In this document: positions 1-5,211 of the stretch, piece by piece
Layout of the letters: each line of letters begins with the position of its first letter
How positions within the stretch are numbered: the stretch's first letter is position 1
NCBI GenBank assembly: GCA_036406615.1
Contig: DASXAQ010000019.1
Span: 1-8,754 of the forward strand
From: DASXAQ01 sp036406615
GTDB taxonomy: Bacteria > Actinomycetota > UBA4738
Length of the DNA: 8,754 nucleotides
Direction of reading: 5' to 3'
Translations under genes and position numbers: made by a program
Notes under the pieces: generated by a model
Told to the model about the DNA's origin: nothing
Database searches by the model: none
What the model saw: only the letters and a program-made list of their open reading frames with translations

Positions 1-200
1 GCCCCGAGCAACCTCTCACGGCTGTCTCGGTTTCCTTATGATCGCCCCTTTCGTTGGGCTTTGGGGCCTCCCGAGCCTCCCCACCCGCACAGCTAGTTGG
101 CCTTCCCAACCGTACGAGCAGGTGCGCCCAGTTGGCCTTACGGCTTTCCCAGGGGGCTCCATTCGGTTCCCTGACTCAGCCGCTCCGACTGCTCGGAGCA
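1..200 (-). ncRNA. Structured ~200-nt non-coding RNA, possibly raiA-type
   Basis: Read on the minus strand, this stretch folds densely and has lower protein-like character than its neighbours. The two ends pair: GCTCCGAGCA (199-190) is complementary over 10 bp (one G-U) to TGCTCGGGGC (10-1), forming a closing helix. Internal hairpins include a GCC-GTAA-GGC stem with a GNRA loop, GTTGG-GAAGG-CCAAC, and GCCCC...GGGGC nested inside CTCGG...CCGAG. Purine-rich unpaired-looking segments (GGGAAAG, AAGGAAACCGAGACAG) separate them. A promoter (207-234) places the start at the first base of the closing helix. The size, about 200 nt, is close to raiA RNA (205 nt in Clostridium acetobutylicum), a class known from Firmicutes and Actinobacteria. 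That identity is inference from size, phylum and general look, not an alignment. I see no RNase P, tmRNA, SRP or 6S signatures. The 3' end may extend slightly beyond the window. Confidence 0.62.
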
Positions 201-206
201 AGGCGT

Positions 207-234
207 ATCTTACGGACCGCCAAACGCGCGTCAA
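207..234 (-). promoter_or_regulatory. Promoter of the structured RNA
   Basis: On the minus strand a -35 hexamer TTGACG (234-229) is followed after 16 bases by a -10 hexamer TAAGAT (212-207), a TANNNT match. Transcription would start near 200-199, which is where the 5' strand of the RNA's closing helix begins. The agreement between predicted start and helix end supports both calls. Confidence 0.6.
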
Positions 235-336
235 GGCGCCAAAAGCCCTGGTGGCCACCTGTTTTCGCAGGTCACGACCCGTGTGCCCACGCGGAATTCC
301 AAGTGACAAAAGCCTGAGGCGCCACGAACGGGCAGG

Positions 337-840
337 TCAGCGACCGTTCGGCGGCGCATCCGCGGCACGAGCCCACGGCGGCGCCTGGTCGATGCCCGGA
401 CCGCCCCGGCGGACCTGGTCGTCCAGCGCCGTTCGGAACGCGACCCGGAAGTACGGCCGGTACGTCTCGTCGGTGATGGTCACCACCTCGCCGAGGAGGC
501 GGTCCAGGCCCTCATCGTCGACCGCCTCGAGCGGGACGTCGGCCACGAGCCAGACGTCGCCGGCCTCGCTGGCGGAGAACCGCCAGGCCCGGCTGGTCTG
601 GTTGCGCTGCAGCAGCAACTGGTACGCGGGACCCTCGTCCTCGTCCGGGCCGCGCATGAAGAACGCCTCGGCGCGCAGGGTGCGGTCGCGGACCTCCAGC
701 GAGAGCGCGATGGACTCCTTCCAGTACGAGGGCACCATCACGTCCCACGCCCGCTCCGTGGACCCCAGGACCGTCACCAGCCCGTCGGCGGCCTCCCGGT
801 CGAGGAACGCCCGGACGCGTTCGGTCACGCCGTCGCTCAT
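337..840 (-). CDS. YbjN-domain protein (type III secretion chaperone-like fold)
   Basis: A 167-aa cytoplasmic protein with no signal peptide or membrane segment. The body has the alternating strand/helix pattern of YbjN (putative sensory transduction regulator) proteins: an N-terminal helix (about residues 4-17), strands around 44-63 (SIALSLEVRD, LRAEAFFMR), a strand-loop-strand at 72-101 (AYQLLLQRN, WRFSASEAGDVWLVADVP), then a C-terminal helix around 104-140. The last 25 residues are Pro/Ala/Arg-rich and probably disordered. The ATG overlaps the stop of the upstream acetyltransferase as ATGA, so translation is probably coupled. In M. tuberculosis the gene after mshA (Rv0486) is also a YbjN-like protein (Rv0487), so the context supports the family call. 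The biochemical role is unknown. A chaperone-like or regulatory part in mycothiol or redox metabolism is only a guess. Confidence 0.8.
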   Translation of the reverse strand: MSDGVTERVRAFLDREAADGLVTVLGSTERAWDVMVPSYWKESIALSLEVRDRTLRAEAFFMRGPDEDEGPAYQLLLQRNQTSRAWRFSASEAGDVWLVADVPLEAVDDEGLDRLLGEVVTITDETYRPYFRVAFRTALDDQVRRGGPGIDQAPPWARAADAPPNGR

Positions 841-1376
841 CCTGCCTGCTCCCAGTCGGACCGCGCCTTGGCGAACTCGTCCGGCGTCACACTCATCACC
901 ACGTGGTCGATCCAACGGCCGTCGCTGAACGACCGTTCGCGCAGCCGGGCCTCCTCGACGAAGCCCACCGCCGTGTACATGCGGATGGCCCGGTCGTTGT
1001 CGGCCAGCGTCCACAGCTCGACCATGTGCAGGTCGAAGCGCTCGAACGCGTAGGCGAGCAGCGTGAACGCCGCGTCTCGCGCGAAGCCCTGCCCCCAGAA
1101 CTCGGGCTCGCCGATGTACATGTAGAACGCGCAGATCCGGTCCCGGTCGCGGAAGCCGTTCAGGCCGATCCGACCGATCGGCCGACCGTCGACGACGATC
1201 GTGAACGGGTGGCCGTCCCGGCGGCTGCGCTCCAGGTCGTCTCGCACGTCGGCAAGGGACCACGCCCGCTCGTAGTCCATGTAGTGCCAGACCTCGGGGT
1301 GGTTCATCCAGCGGTGGATGAGCGCCGCGTCGTCCTCCTCCACCGGGCGGAGCCCCACCCACCTGCCGCGGATCAC
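837..1376 (-). CDS. GNAT acetyltransferase, RimJ/RimL-like
   Basis: A 179-aa single-domain GCN5-related N-acetyltransferase, predicted to transfer acetyl from acetyl-CoA to an amine. The family layout is clear: an N-terminal strand with LRPVEEDDAALIHRWMNHPEV (residues 9-29, split here for reading: LRPVEEDD then AALIHRW), a central strand pair around 58-71, the acetyl-CoA pyrophosphate-binding loop WGQGFARDA (94-102), then NDRAIRMYTAVGFVEEARLRE (127-147), where the Asn and Tyr are typical of RimJ/RimL proteins, and a final strand near 155-163. The start is GTG at 1376. It has no Shine-Dalgarno but has TAGGCT 6 nt upstream, overlapping the mshA stop codon. It lies 9 nt after mshA and overlaps the YbjN gene by 4 nt. 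Mycothiol synthase MshD is also a GNAT enzyme, but it has two domains and about 300 residues, so this is not MshD. The substrate is unknown. Confidence 0.9.
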   Translation of the reverse strand: MIRGRWVGLRPVEEDDAALIHRWMNHPEVWHYMDYERAWSLADVRDDLERSRRDGHPFTIVVDGRPIGRIGLNGFRDRDRICAFYMYIGEPEFWGQGFARDAAFTLLAYAFERFDLHMVELWTLADNDRAIRMYTAVGFVEEARLRERSFSDGRWIDHVVMSVTPDEFAKARSDWEQAG

Positions 1377-1382
1377 GCAACG

Positions 1383-1388
1383 AGCCTA
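1383..1388 (-). promoter_or_regulatory. Possible -10 of a leaderless start within the mshA stop
   Basis: TAGGCT on the minus strand (TANNNT form) ends 6 nt before the GTG of the acetyltransferase. That spacing would start transcription at the start codon. It also contains the mshA stop TAG. No convincing -35 was found, and readthrough from mshA could serve equally well. Confidence 0.3.
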
Positions 1389-2684
1389 CCGACCGGCGAG
1401 CTCCAGGTACACGTCCCGGATCGCGGAGGCCGTCGCATCCCACGAGAACCGCGACGCGTGGCGAAGCGCTCCCTCGGAGAGCCGCTCGGCCAGCGCCGGG
1501 TCCCGAAGCAGCGCAAGGATCCGATCGGCGTGCTCGGCGGGCTCGTGACCGACGAGGTACCCGGTCCGCCCGTCAAGTACGCAGTAGCGGAGCCCGCCCA
1601 CCGCGGACGCGATGACCGGGGTGCCGCACGCCTGCGCCTCCAGCGCCACGAGGCCGAACGACTCGGACCGCGACGGCACCAGCAGGGCGTCGGCCGCGGC
1701 GTAGAAGTCCGCCAGGCGCTCGTGCGGCTGCGGCGGGAAGAACACCACGCGGTCGCCGACGCCGGCGCTGGCCGCAAGGTGCATCAGCCGGGCGACCTCG
1801 TCGCTTCCATCGTCGGGGCCGGTGGGCCCGCCCACCACCGCGAGCATCACGTCGCGCGTGGCGTCGGGGGCGCGGGCGACCGCGTCTGCGAGCGCCCGGA
1901 TGGCGATGTCGGGACCTTTCAGCGGCTGCAGCCGCCCGACGAACAGCAGGAGCCGGGCATTGGTCAGGTGCAACCGGGCCTTCGCCTCCTCCTTCGGGCT
2001 CGGGCGGAACACGCGGCGGTCGACGCCGGGCGGCACGACCTGGATCCGCCCGGGGTCGGCGCCGTACAGGCCGACCAGGTGCGCGGCCTCCACCGGCGTG
2101 GGAGCCAGGATCCGGTCGGCGCCGTGGATCACCGTTCGCTCGCCGTCCAGCCGGACCGGCGGCTCCGGCCGGTCGCCGGCGGCGAGCGAGAAGTTCTTCA
2201 CCTTGCCGAGCGTGTGGAACGAAGCGACCAGCGGGGCGCCCCAGATCTCCTTGGCCCGGCCGCCCACCCACCCCGACAGCCAGTAGTGGCTGTGCACGAC
2301 GTCGTAGGGCGAGTGCCTGCGCGTCGCGGGGTCGGCCGGATCGGCGGCTGCGTGCTCGAGCACGCCGCCCAGGAACTGCGGGAGCAGGGCCGGCAGGTCC
2401 TCCTTCGGGACGGGCCCGGGCGGGCCGGCCGGCACCTGGATGATGCGGGCTCCCTCGCCGACGCGCTGGACCGGGGGTGCGTCGCGATCGCGCCACCGCG
2501 TGAAGACGTCCACCTCGACGCCCTGCTCGGCGAGGCGGCGGGCCACCGACAGGATGTACACGTTCATGCCGCCCGAATCGCCGGATCCGGGCTGGTCGGT
2601 CGGCGACGTGTGGACGCTGATGACCGCGACCTTGGCGGGTGCGTCACCGCGAGAAGCGCCGGCAGCTGTGGGGCGTTCGCTCAT
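1386..2684 (-). CDS. mshA: D-inositol-3-phosphate glycosyltransferase (mycothiol synthesis)
   Basis: A 432-aa GT-B (GT4) glycosyltransferase that joins N-acetylglucosamine from UDP-GlcNAc to 1D-myo-inositol 3-phosphate, the first step of mycothiol synthesis. Family landmarks, in order: HTSPTDQPGSGDSGGMNVY (residues 25-43), the MshA signature that includes the catalytic-loop Gly/Asn; HSHYW (131-135); SFHTLGKVKN (155-164); VGRLQPLKG (249-257), whose Arg and Lys contact the nucleotide-sugar phosphates; and SESFGLVALEAQ (340-351), with the E-x7-E pair (E341, E349). Length matches the family. The ATG at 2684 has GGAAGG at 2691-2696 on the minus strand, 6 nt upstream. An alternative -10 (TAGCAT, 2702-2697) lies 12 nt upstream of the ATG, so leader length is uncertain. 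It heads an operon with the GNAT and YbjN genes. The preceding gene's terminator separates it from the HbhA-like unit. Confidence 0.96.
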   Translation of the reverse strand: MSERPTAAGASRGDAPAKVAVISVHTSPTDQPGSGDSGGMNVYILSVARRLAEQGVEVDVFTRWRDRDAPPVQRVGEGARIIQVPAGPPGPVPKEDLPALLPQFLGGVLEHAAADPADPATRRHSPYDVVHSHYWLSGWVGGRAKEIWGAPLVASFHTLGKVKNFSLAAGDRPEPPVRLDGERTVIHGADRILAPTPVEAAHLVGLYGADPGRIQVVPPGVDRRVFRPSPKEEAKARLHLTNARLLLFVGRLQPLKGPDIAIRALADAVARAPDATRDVMLAVVGGPTGPDDGSDEVARLMHLAASAGVGDRVVFFPPQPHERLADFYAAADALLVPSRSESFGLVALEAQACGTPVIASAVGGLRYCVLDGRTGYLVGHEPAEHADRILALLRDPALAERLSEGALRHASRFSWDATASAIRDVYLELAGR

Positions 2685-2717
2685 GCAGGGCCTTCCATGC
2701 TAGAGGGTTTCGTGCTC

Positions 2718-2737
2718 TTGCAGGATCGCACCTGCAA
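2718..2737. promoter_or_regulatory. Inverted repeat upstream of mshA
   Basis: TTGCAGG (2718-2724) and CCTGCAA (2731-2737) form a perfect 7-bp inverted repeat around a 6-nt centre. It lies 34-53 nt before the mshA start and touches the T-rich tail of the adjacent terminator. It could be a regulator's operator for mshA or a second small hairpin in the terminator. The sequence alone does not decide. Confidence 0.35.
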
Positions 2738-2766
2738 AGAAAGAACCCGCCCCGAAGGGCGGGTTC
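2736..2766 (-). terminator. Intrinsic terminator after the HbhA-like gene
   Basis: On the minus strand a 9-bp stem (2758-2766 with 2743-2751) plus one extra C-G pair closes a UUCG tetraloop, followed by TTTCTTT (2742-2736). This is a standard Rho-independent terminator lying 58 nt after the stop of the HbhA-like gene, and it insulates mshA from that unit. Confidence 0.85.
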
Positions 2767-2823
2767 CTCCCGTCACGCGAAACGCGCGCGGGCCGTTCGG
2801 CCGTGCGGGAAAGCCCGCTCGGC

Positions 2824-3252
2824 CTACTCGGCCGTGCGGCTGGTTGCCTTGGACGCCGCCTTGGATGCGGCCTTGGTGGCCGAGGTCGCCGAGTCCACGG
2901 CCTTGCGCACGCCCTTGGACGTGGCCGCCGTGACCTGCTGGCCGGCCGACTTGGCCTGGCCGACCGCGGCCTGCGCCCCGTCGACCGCCGTCTGCGTGTA
3001 GCCCGACGAGCGGATCTTCGACGCGAGCCGCTCGCCCCGAGCCGCCAGCTCCTCGTAGACCTTGACCGCCGACTTCATGCGGTCCTCCCGCGGCATCTGC
3101 GCCACGTGGATCGCCTTGCCGGACAGCTCTTTCGCCTTCTCGACGATGAGCTCGCCCGCGCCGAGCGACGCGTACAGCGCCGTCAAGGGCTGGCCCTCCG
3201 GCGCCTTCTGCGCGGTCGTCTTCCTGGTGGGGGTCGTCTGCTTCGTCACCAT
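2824..3252 (-). CDS. HbhA-like Lys/Ala-rich protein
   Basis: A 142-aa protein with no signal peptide. Residues 1-18 form a Thr/Lys/Gln-rich basic tail. Residues 22-44 (LTALYASLGAGELIVEKAKEL) resemble the start of mycobacterial heparin-binding haemagglutinin HbhA and its relatives. Residues 55-104 are helical, with a likely coiled coil around VKVYEELAARGERLASKI. Residues 105-142 are Ala/Ser/Thr/Lys-rich, a short counterpart of the lysine-rich HbhA tail. The start at 3252 is fixed by AAGGAGGT (3261-3268) 8 nt upstream, inside the end of the XRE gene. The genes are 4 nt apart and surely co-transcribed. In M. tuberculosis an XRE regulator (Rv0474) likewise precedes hbhA (Rv0475). HbhA binds heparan sulphate on the cell surface, and basic-tailed relatives can also bind DNA. 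For this shorter protein either role is inference. Confidence 0.72.
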   Translation of the reverse strand: MVTKQTTPTRKTTAQKAPEGQPLTALYASLGAGELIVEKAKELSGKAIHVAQMPREDRMKSAVKVYEELAARGERLASKIRSSGYTQTAVDGAQAAVGQAKSAGQQVTAATSKGVRKAVDSATSATKAASKAASKATSRTAE

Positions 3253-3256
3253 CGCT

Positions 3257-3712
3257 TCACACCTCCTTCGTCGCTGCTCGCCGCGGCGCACGCCGAGCGC
3301 GCCCCGCGTTGCCGTTTGCCGTGGATCGCGTGGCGGCCTTCGTGGAGGCCGTCGCCTTCCCCGGGGCCGCATCCGGCTCCGGCGTCCCGTTCTCGTAGCG
3401 GAATGCCTGGTAGATCTCCAGGAGGGCGCGGCGCTGCGCCTCGGACAGCGCTGGGTCCTCGGCGATGGCCGACGCGACGTCGGGCCGCTCCCGGTCCTCG
3501 AGGATTCCCGCCTGGACGTACAGGGTCTCGGCCGAGATGCGCAGGCCCTTCGCGATCGACTGAAGGATCTCCGCGCTCGGCCTGCGCAGTCCGCGCTCCA
3601 CCTGCGACAGGTACGGGATCGAGACGCCCGCCAGCCCCGAAACGCTTTTCAGGGACAGCCTGGCCCGGGTGCGTTGATCCCGGATGAAGCTCCCGAGCCG
3701 GCCGGCGTCCAT
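3257..3712 (-). CDS. XRE-family helix-turn-helix regulator
   Basis: A 151-aa DNA-binding protein. Residues 6-62 form the XRE (Cro/CI-like) domain: IRDQRTRARLSLKSVSGLAG, then VSIPYLSQVERGLRRPS, where the SQVERG turn is diagnostic, and ILQSIAKGLRISAETLYVQAG. Residues 75-107 form a helical region. Residues 118-151 are a Lys/Arg/Ala/Thr-rich tail, like the tail of the protein it is co-transcribed with. The ATG at 3712 has no Shine-Dalgarno but has a -10 (TAGCCT) ending 6 nt upstream, so the mRNA is probably leaderless. Two 13-bp direct repeats overlap the -35, which suggests autoregulation. It matches the position of Rv0474 relative to hbhA. The family call is secure. The effector and target genes beyond its own operon are unknown. 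Confidence 0.92.
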   Translation of the reverse strand: MDAGRLGSFIRDQRTRARLSLKSVSGLAGVSIPYLSQVERGLRRPSAEILQSIAKGLRISAETLYVQAGILEDRERPDVASAIAEDPALSEAQRRALLEIYQAFRYENGTPEPDAAPGKATASTKAATRSTANGNAGRARRAPRRAATKEV

Positions 3713-3718
3713 GGGTCG

Positions 3719-3747
3719 AGGCTACCAGCCGATTTAAACAGTTGCAA
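3719..3747 (-). promoter_or_regulatory. Promoter of the XRE-HbhA operon (leaderless)
   Basis: On the minus strand TTGCAA (3747-3742) and TAGCCT (3724-3719) are separated by exactly 17 nt. The -10 ends 6 nt before the ATG, so transcription would begin at or next to the start codon. Confidence 0.65.
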
Positions 3748-3771
3748 ACTTTCAGTCGAACAGCCGCAAAC
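3737..3771 (-). repeat. Two 13-bp direct repeats, likely operator
   Basis: AACAGTTGCAAAC (3737-3749) and AACAGCCGCAAAC (3759-3771), as written on the plus strand, match at 11 of 13 positions with a 22-bp period, about two helical turns. The copy nearer the gene contains the -35 hexamer of the XRE promoter. Two dimers or a cooperative tetramer of the XRE protein binding one face of the helix would block RNA polymerase, so this is a candidate autoregulatory operator. Confidence 0.55.
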
Positions 3772-3809
3772 CAGGGTTCGGGTCGGTGCGCGGCGAGGCG
3801 CCCGGCGTC

Positions 3810-4361
3810 TCAGATCTCGCTGGGGATCTGCGAGGGGTCGTCGCGGTAGCGCTCCTTGAGCTCCTCCTGGAGCCGGTCGTGCACGCGGATGACCTCGGTT
3901 CGATCCGCGGAGATCGCGTGCTCGGCCTGGTCGAGGGCGTCGATCGACTGCTGCAGCGCCTCGTCGTCGAGGTTCTTCGGCAGCGTCAACGCTCGCTCGC
4001 CGAGCATCGCGTCGACCCTGGCCTCCGCATCGGCCATGTCCTCGGCCGGAATCGACAGCCGTACGGCCTCACCCCGGCTGCCCCCCTGCCTCGGGCCGGT
4101 GAGCACCTCCGCCAGCGGCGTCGGGAACGGCCCGGCGTCGCGCAGCGCGCGTTCGGCATGCAACACGTCCTGGCGGGTCTGCACGACCCGGCGAAGGTAC
4201 GAGAGGTATTCGAGCTCCTCGCGGGCCTCGTCGCGGCGCGCCCGCAGCTCGTCCGTGGACAGGTCCTGGAAGCCCTCGACGAACGCGGGGTCCAGGATCC
4301 GCGCCGAGCGCGCGGAACGAGCGGAGCCGGCGGTGGTCATCTCGGGCGGTTGCTCGGTCAT
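3810..4361 (-). CDS. rsiG: RsiG/AmfC-like anti-sigma factor with c-di-GMP-binding motif
   Basis: A 183-aa soluble, mostly helical protein of the RsiG (aerial mycelium formation, AmfC) family. In Streptomyces RsiG binds c-di-GMP and sequesters sigma WhiG, using two copies of E-x3-S-x2-R-x3-Q-x3-D on antiparallel helices. Here the first helix (about 36-72) has S54, R57, Q61 and D65 in exact spacing, but Glu falls at 49 or 51 instead of 50. The second helix (about 134-172) has E147, S151, R154 and D162 in exact spacing, with Ile158 in place of Gln. An N-terminal helix (LDPAFVEGF, STDELRARRDEAREE) fits the family, and residues 75-130 are a linker. A SAR triplet repeats three times near the N-terminus. 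The start has GATAAT 8 nt upstream and no Shine-Dalgarno. It is divergent from the HAD gene, and the XRE gene follows 97 nt later. No whiG lies in the window. Confidence 0.8.
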   Translation of the reverse strand: MTEQPPEMTTAGSARSARSARILDPAFVEGFQDLSTDELRARRDEAREELEYLSYLRRVVQTRQDVLHAERALRDAGPFPTPLAEVLTGPRQGGSRGEAVRLSIPAEDMADAEARVDAMLGERALTLPKNLDDEALQQSIDALDQAEHAISADRTEVIRVHDRLQEELKERYRDDPSQIPSEI

Positions 4362-4369
4362 CGCGGGGC

Positions 4370-4375
4370 ATTATC
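4370..4375 (-). promoter_or_regulatory. -10 element of the rsiG-like gene
   Basis: GATAAT on the minus strand differs from TATAAT at one base and ends 8 nt before the ATG, placing the start within a base or two of the codon. No clear -35 was seen. The 72 bases between this gene and the divergent hydrolase hold both promoters. Confidence 0.4.
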
Positions 4376-4422
4376 CATCGGAAACGCCGGGCCGCCACGC
4401 CGCCGGCCGACGGGTCGCTCGG

Positions 4423-4428
4423 TAAGCT
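4423..4428 (+). promoter_or_regulatory. -10 element of the HAD hydrolase gene
   Basis: TAAGCT (TANNNT form) ends 5 nt before the ATG at 4434. There is no Shine-Dalgarno, so the message is probably leaderless. The -35 is not recognisable. Confidence 0.4.
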
Positions 4429-4433
4429 CGGCC

Positions 4434-5168
4434 ATGGTGTCCCGACCCGTCGACGCGGTGACGTTCGACTACTGGAGCACGCTGGTCTACGAGGACCCGC
4501 CCCGGCTCCTGCGCGACCGCCGCATCGCGGCGTGGAGCCGCCTCCTGCGCGATGCGGGACAGGCCCGCCCCGATGCCCGGCTGGTGGACGCGTTCGACGA
4601 GTCGTGGATCAGCTTCGAACGCTCGTGGGAGGTCAACGAGCAGTACGGCCCCACGGATGCCGTGGACGCGGCCATGGCCTCGCTGGGCCTCGACGGCCGC
4701 GAGGAGCTGCGGGCGAGCCTGCTCGCGGCATTCACCGACGCTTGGGTCGGCGCCGAGTTGCGGGTCGCGGACGGCATCGCCGAGGCGCTGGAAGACCTTC
4801 GCGCCCGGGGGATCCGCGTCGGCATCGTGTGCGACGTCGGCATGACCCCGTCGGCCGCGCTTCGATCGATCCTCGAAGGGCAGGCGTTGCTCGCGTCGTT
4901 CGACCATTGGTCGTTCTCCGACGAGGTGGGCGTGTACAAGCCGGATCCACGGATCTTCCGCCACGCGCTGCGGGGCCTCGGCGACCCGGACCCCGCCCGC
5001 ACGGCCCACGTCGGTGATCGCCGGCGCACCGACGTCGCTGGGGCGCTCGGCATGGGCATGATCGCCGTCCGCTACCGCGGCGCGTCGGACGACACCGGCC
5101 AGGGCCCGGACGCGCACATCGTGATCGACCACCATCGCGACCTGGCGGACGCGCTCGGCCTCGCGTGA
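4434..5168 (+). CDS. HAD-superfamily hydrolase
   Basis: A 244-aa cytoplasmic hydrolase with a Rossmann-like HAD core and an alpha-helical C1 cap (about residues 22-110). Motif I is FDYWSTL, with nucleophile D12. The usual second Asp of DxD is Trp14, as in haloacid dehalogenase- and phosphonatase-like members, where that position is also not Asp. Motif II is IVCDVG (131-136), with Cys133 where Ser or Thr is usual. Motif III is Lys169 in VYKPDP, and motif IV is VGDRRRTD (193-200), with D195 and D200. Length is typical. The lack of the second Asp makes a standard phosphatase mechanism less certain. The substrate cannot be predicted. The start follows TAAGCT. GTG at 4437 is an alternative. It is followed by a GNAT gene 43 nt away, which has its own promoter-like hexamer, so the two may or may not share an mRNA. 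Confidence 0.9.
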   Translation: MVSRPVDAVTFDYWSTLVYEDPPRLLRDRRIAAWSRLLRDAGQARPDARLVDAFDESWISFERSWEVNEQYGPTDAVDAAMASLGLDGREELRASLLAAFTDAWVGAELRVADGIAEALEDLRARGIRVGIVCDVGMTPSAALRSILEGQALLASFDHWSFSDEVGVYKPDPRIFRHALRGLGDPDPARTAHVGDRRRTDVAGALGMGMIAVRYRGASDDTGQGPDAHIVIDHHRDLADALGLA

Positions 5169-5199
5169 GGCCGGCCTGCGGCGCCGCACGCCCGGGCGG

Positions 5200-5205
5200 T
5201 ACTCT
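5200..5205 (+). promoter_or_regulatory. -10 element of the second GNAT gene
   Basis: TACTCT (TANNNT form) ends 6 nt before the GTG at 5212. There is no Shine-Dalgarno, again suggesting a leaderless message. The -35 is weak or absent. Confidence 0.4.
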
Positions 5206-5211
5206 CGGACC

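Noticed and set aside
1..234. RNase P RNA, tmRNA, SRP RNA, 6S RNA or TnpB guide RNA
   Set aside because: No RNase P or SRP core motifs, no tmRNA tag frame or tRNA-like end, and no TnpB-like C-terminal coding at the edge. A TnpB guide RNA would also not be expected to have this own promoter and end-to-end helix.
257..272. ACCTG-N6-CAGGT hairpin as terminator of the mshA operon
   Set aside because: Five base pairs with no adjacent T-run. The only TTTT lies about 10 nt further on, so the operon's end remains undefined.
16..309. Minus-strand 97-aa frame over the structured RNA
   Set aside because: It spans the RNA promoter and helices, has no Shine-Dalgarno and no recognisable domain. RNA structure explains the stretch better.
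473..483. GTGA-TGG-TCAC palindrome as a CRP site
   Set aside because: The spacer is 3 nt instead of 6 and it lies inside the YbjN coding sequence.
38..928. Plus-strand frame through the left end and the YbjN gene
   Set aside because: Arg/Ser-rich shadow that crosses the structured RNA and runs antisense to YbjN, with no family resemblance.
837..1376. MshD (mycothiol synthase) for the GNAT gene next to mshA
   Set aside because: MshD has two GNAT domains and about 300 residues. This protein is a single RimJ/RimL-like domain of 179.
903..2933. Very long plus-strand open frame opposite mshA and the GNAT gene
   Set aside because: It is the antisense shadow of well-recognised minus-strand genes in GC-rich DNA. 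Its translation is low-complexity Arg/Pro/Gly/Val with no domain.
3786..4433. N-terminal extension of the HAD protein by about 216 residues
   Set aside because: The extension is antisense to rsiG and compositionally a shadow. HAD motif I should lie near the N-terminus, which fits the ATG at 4434.
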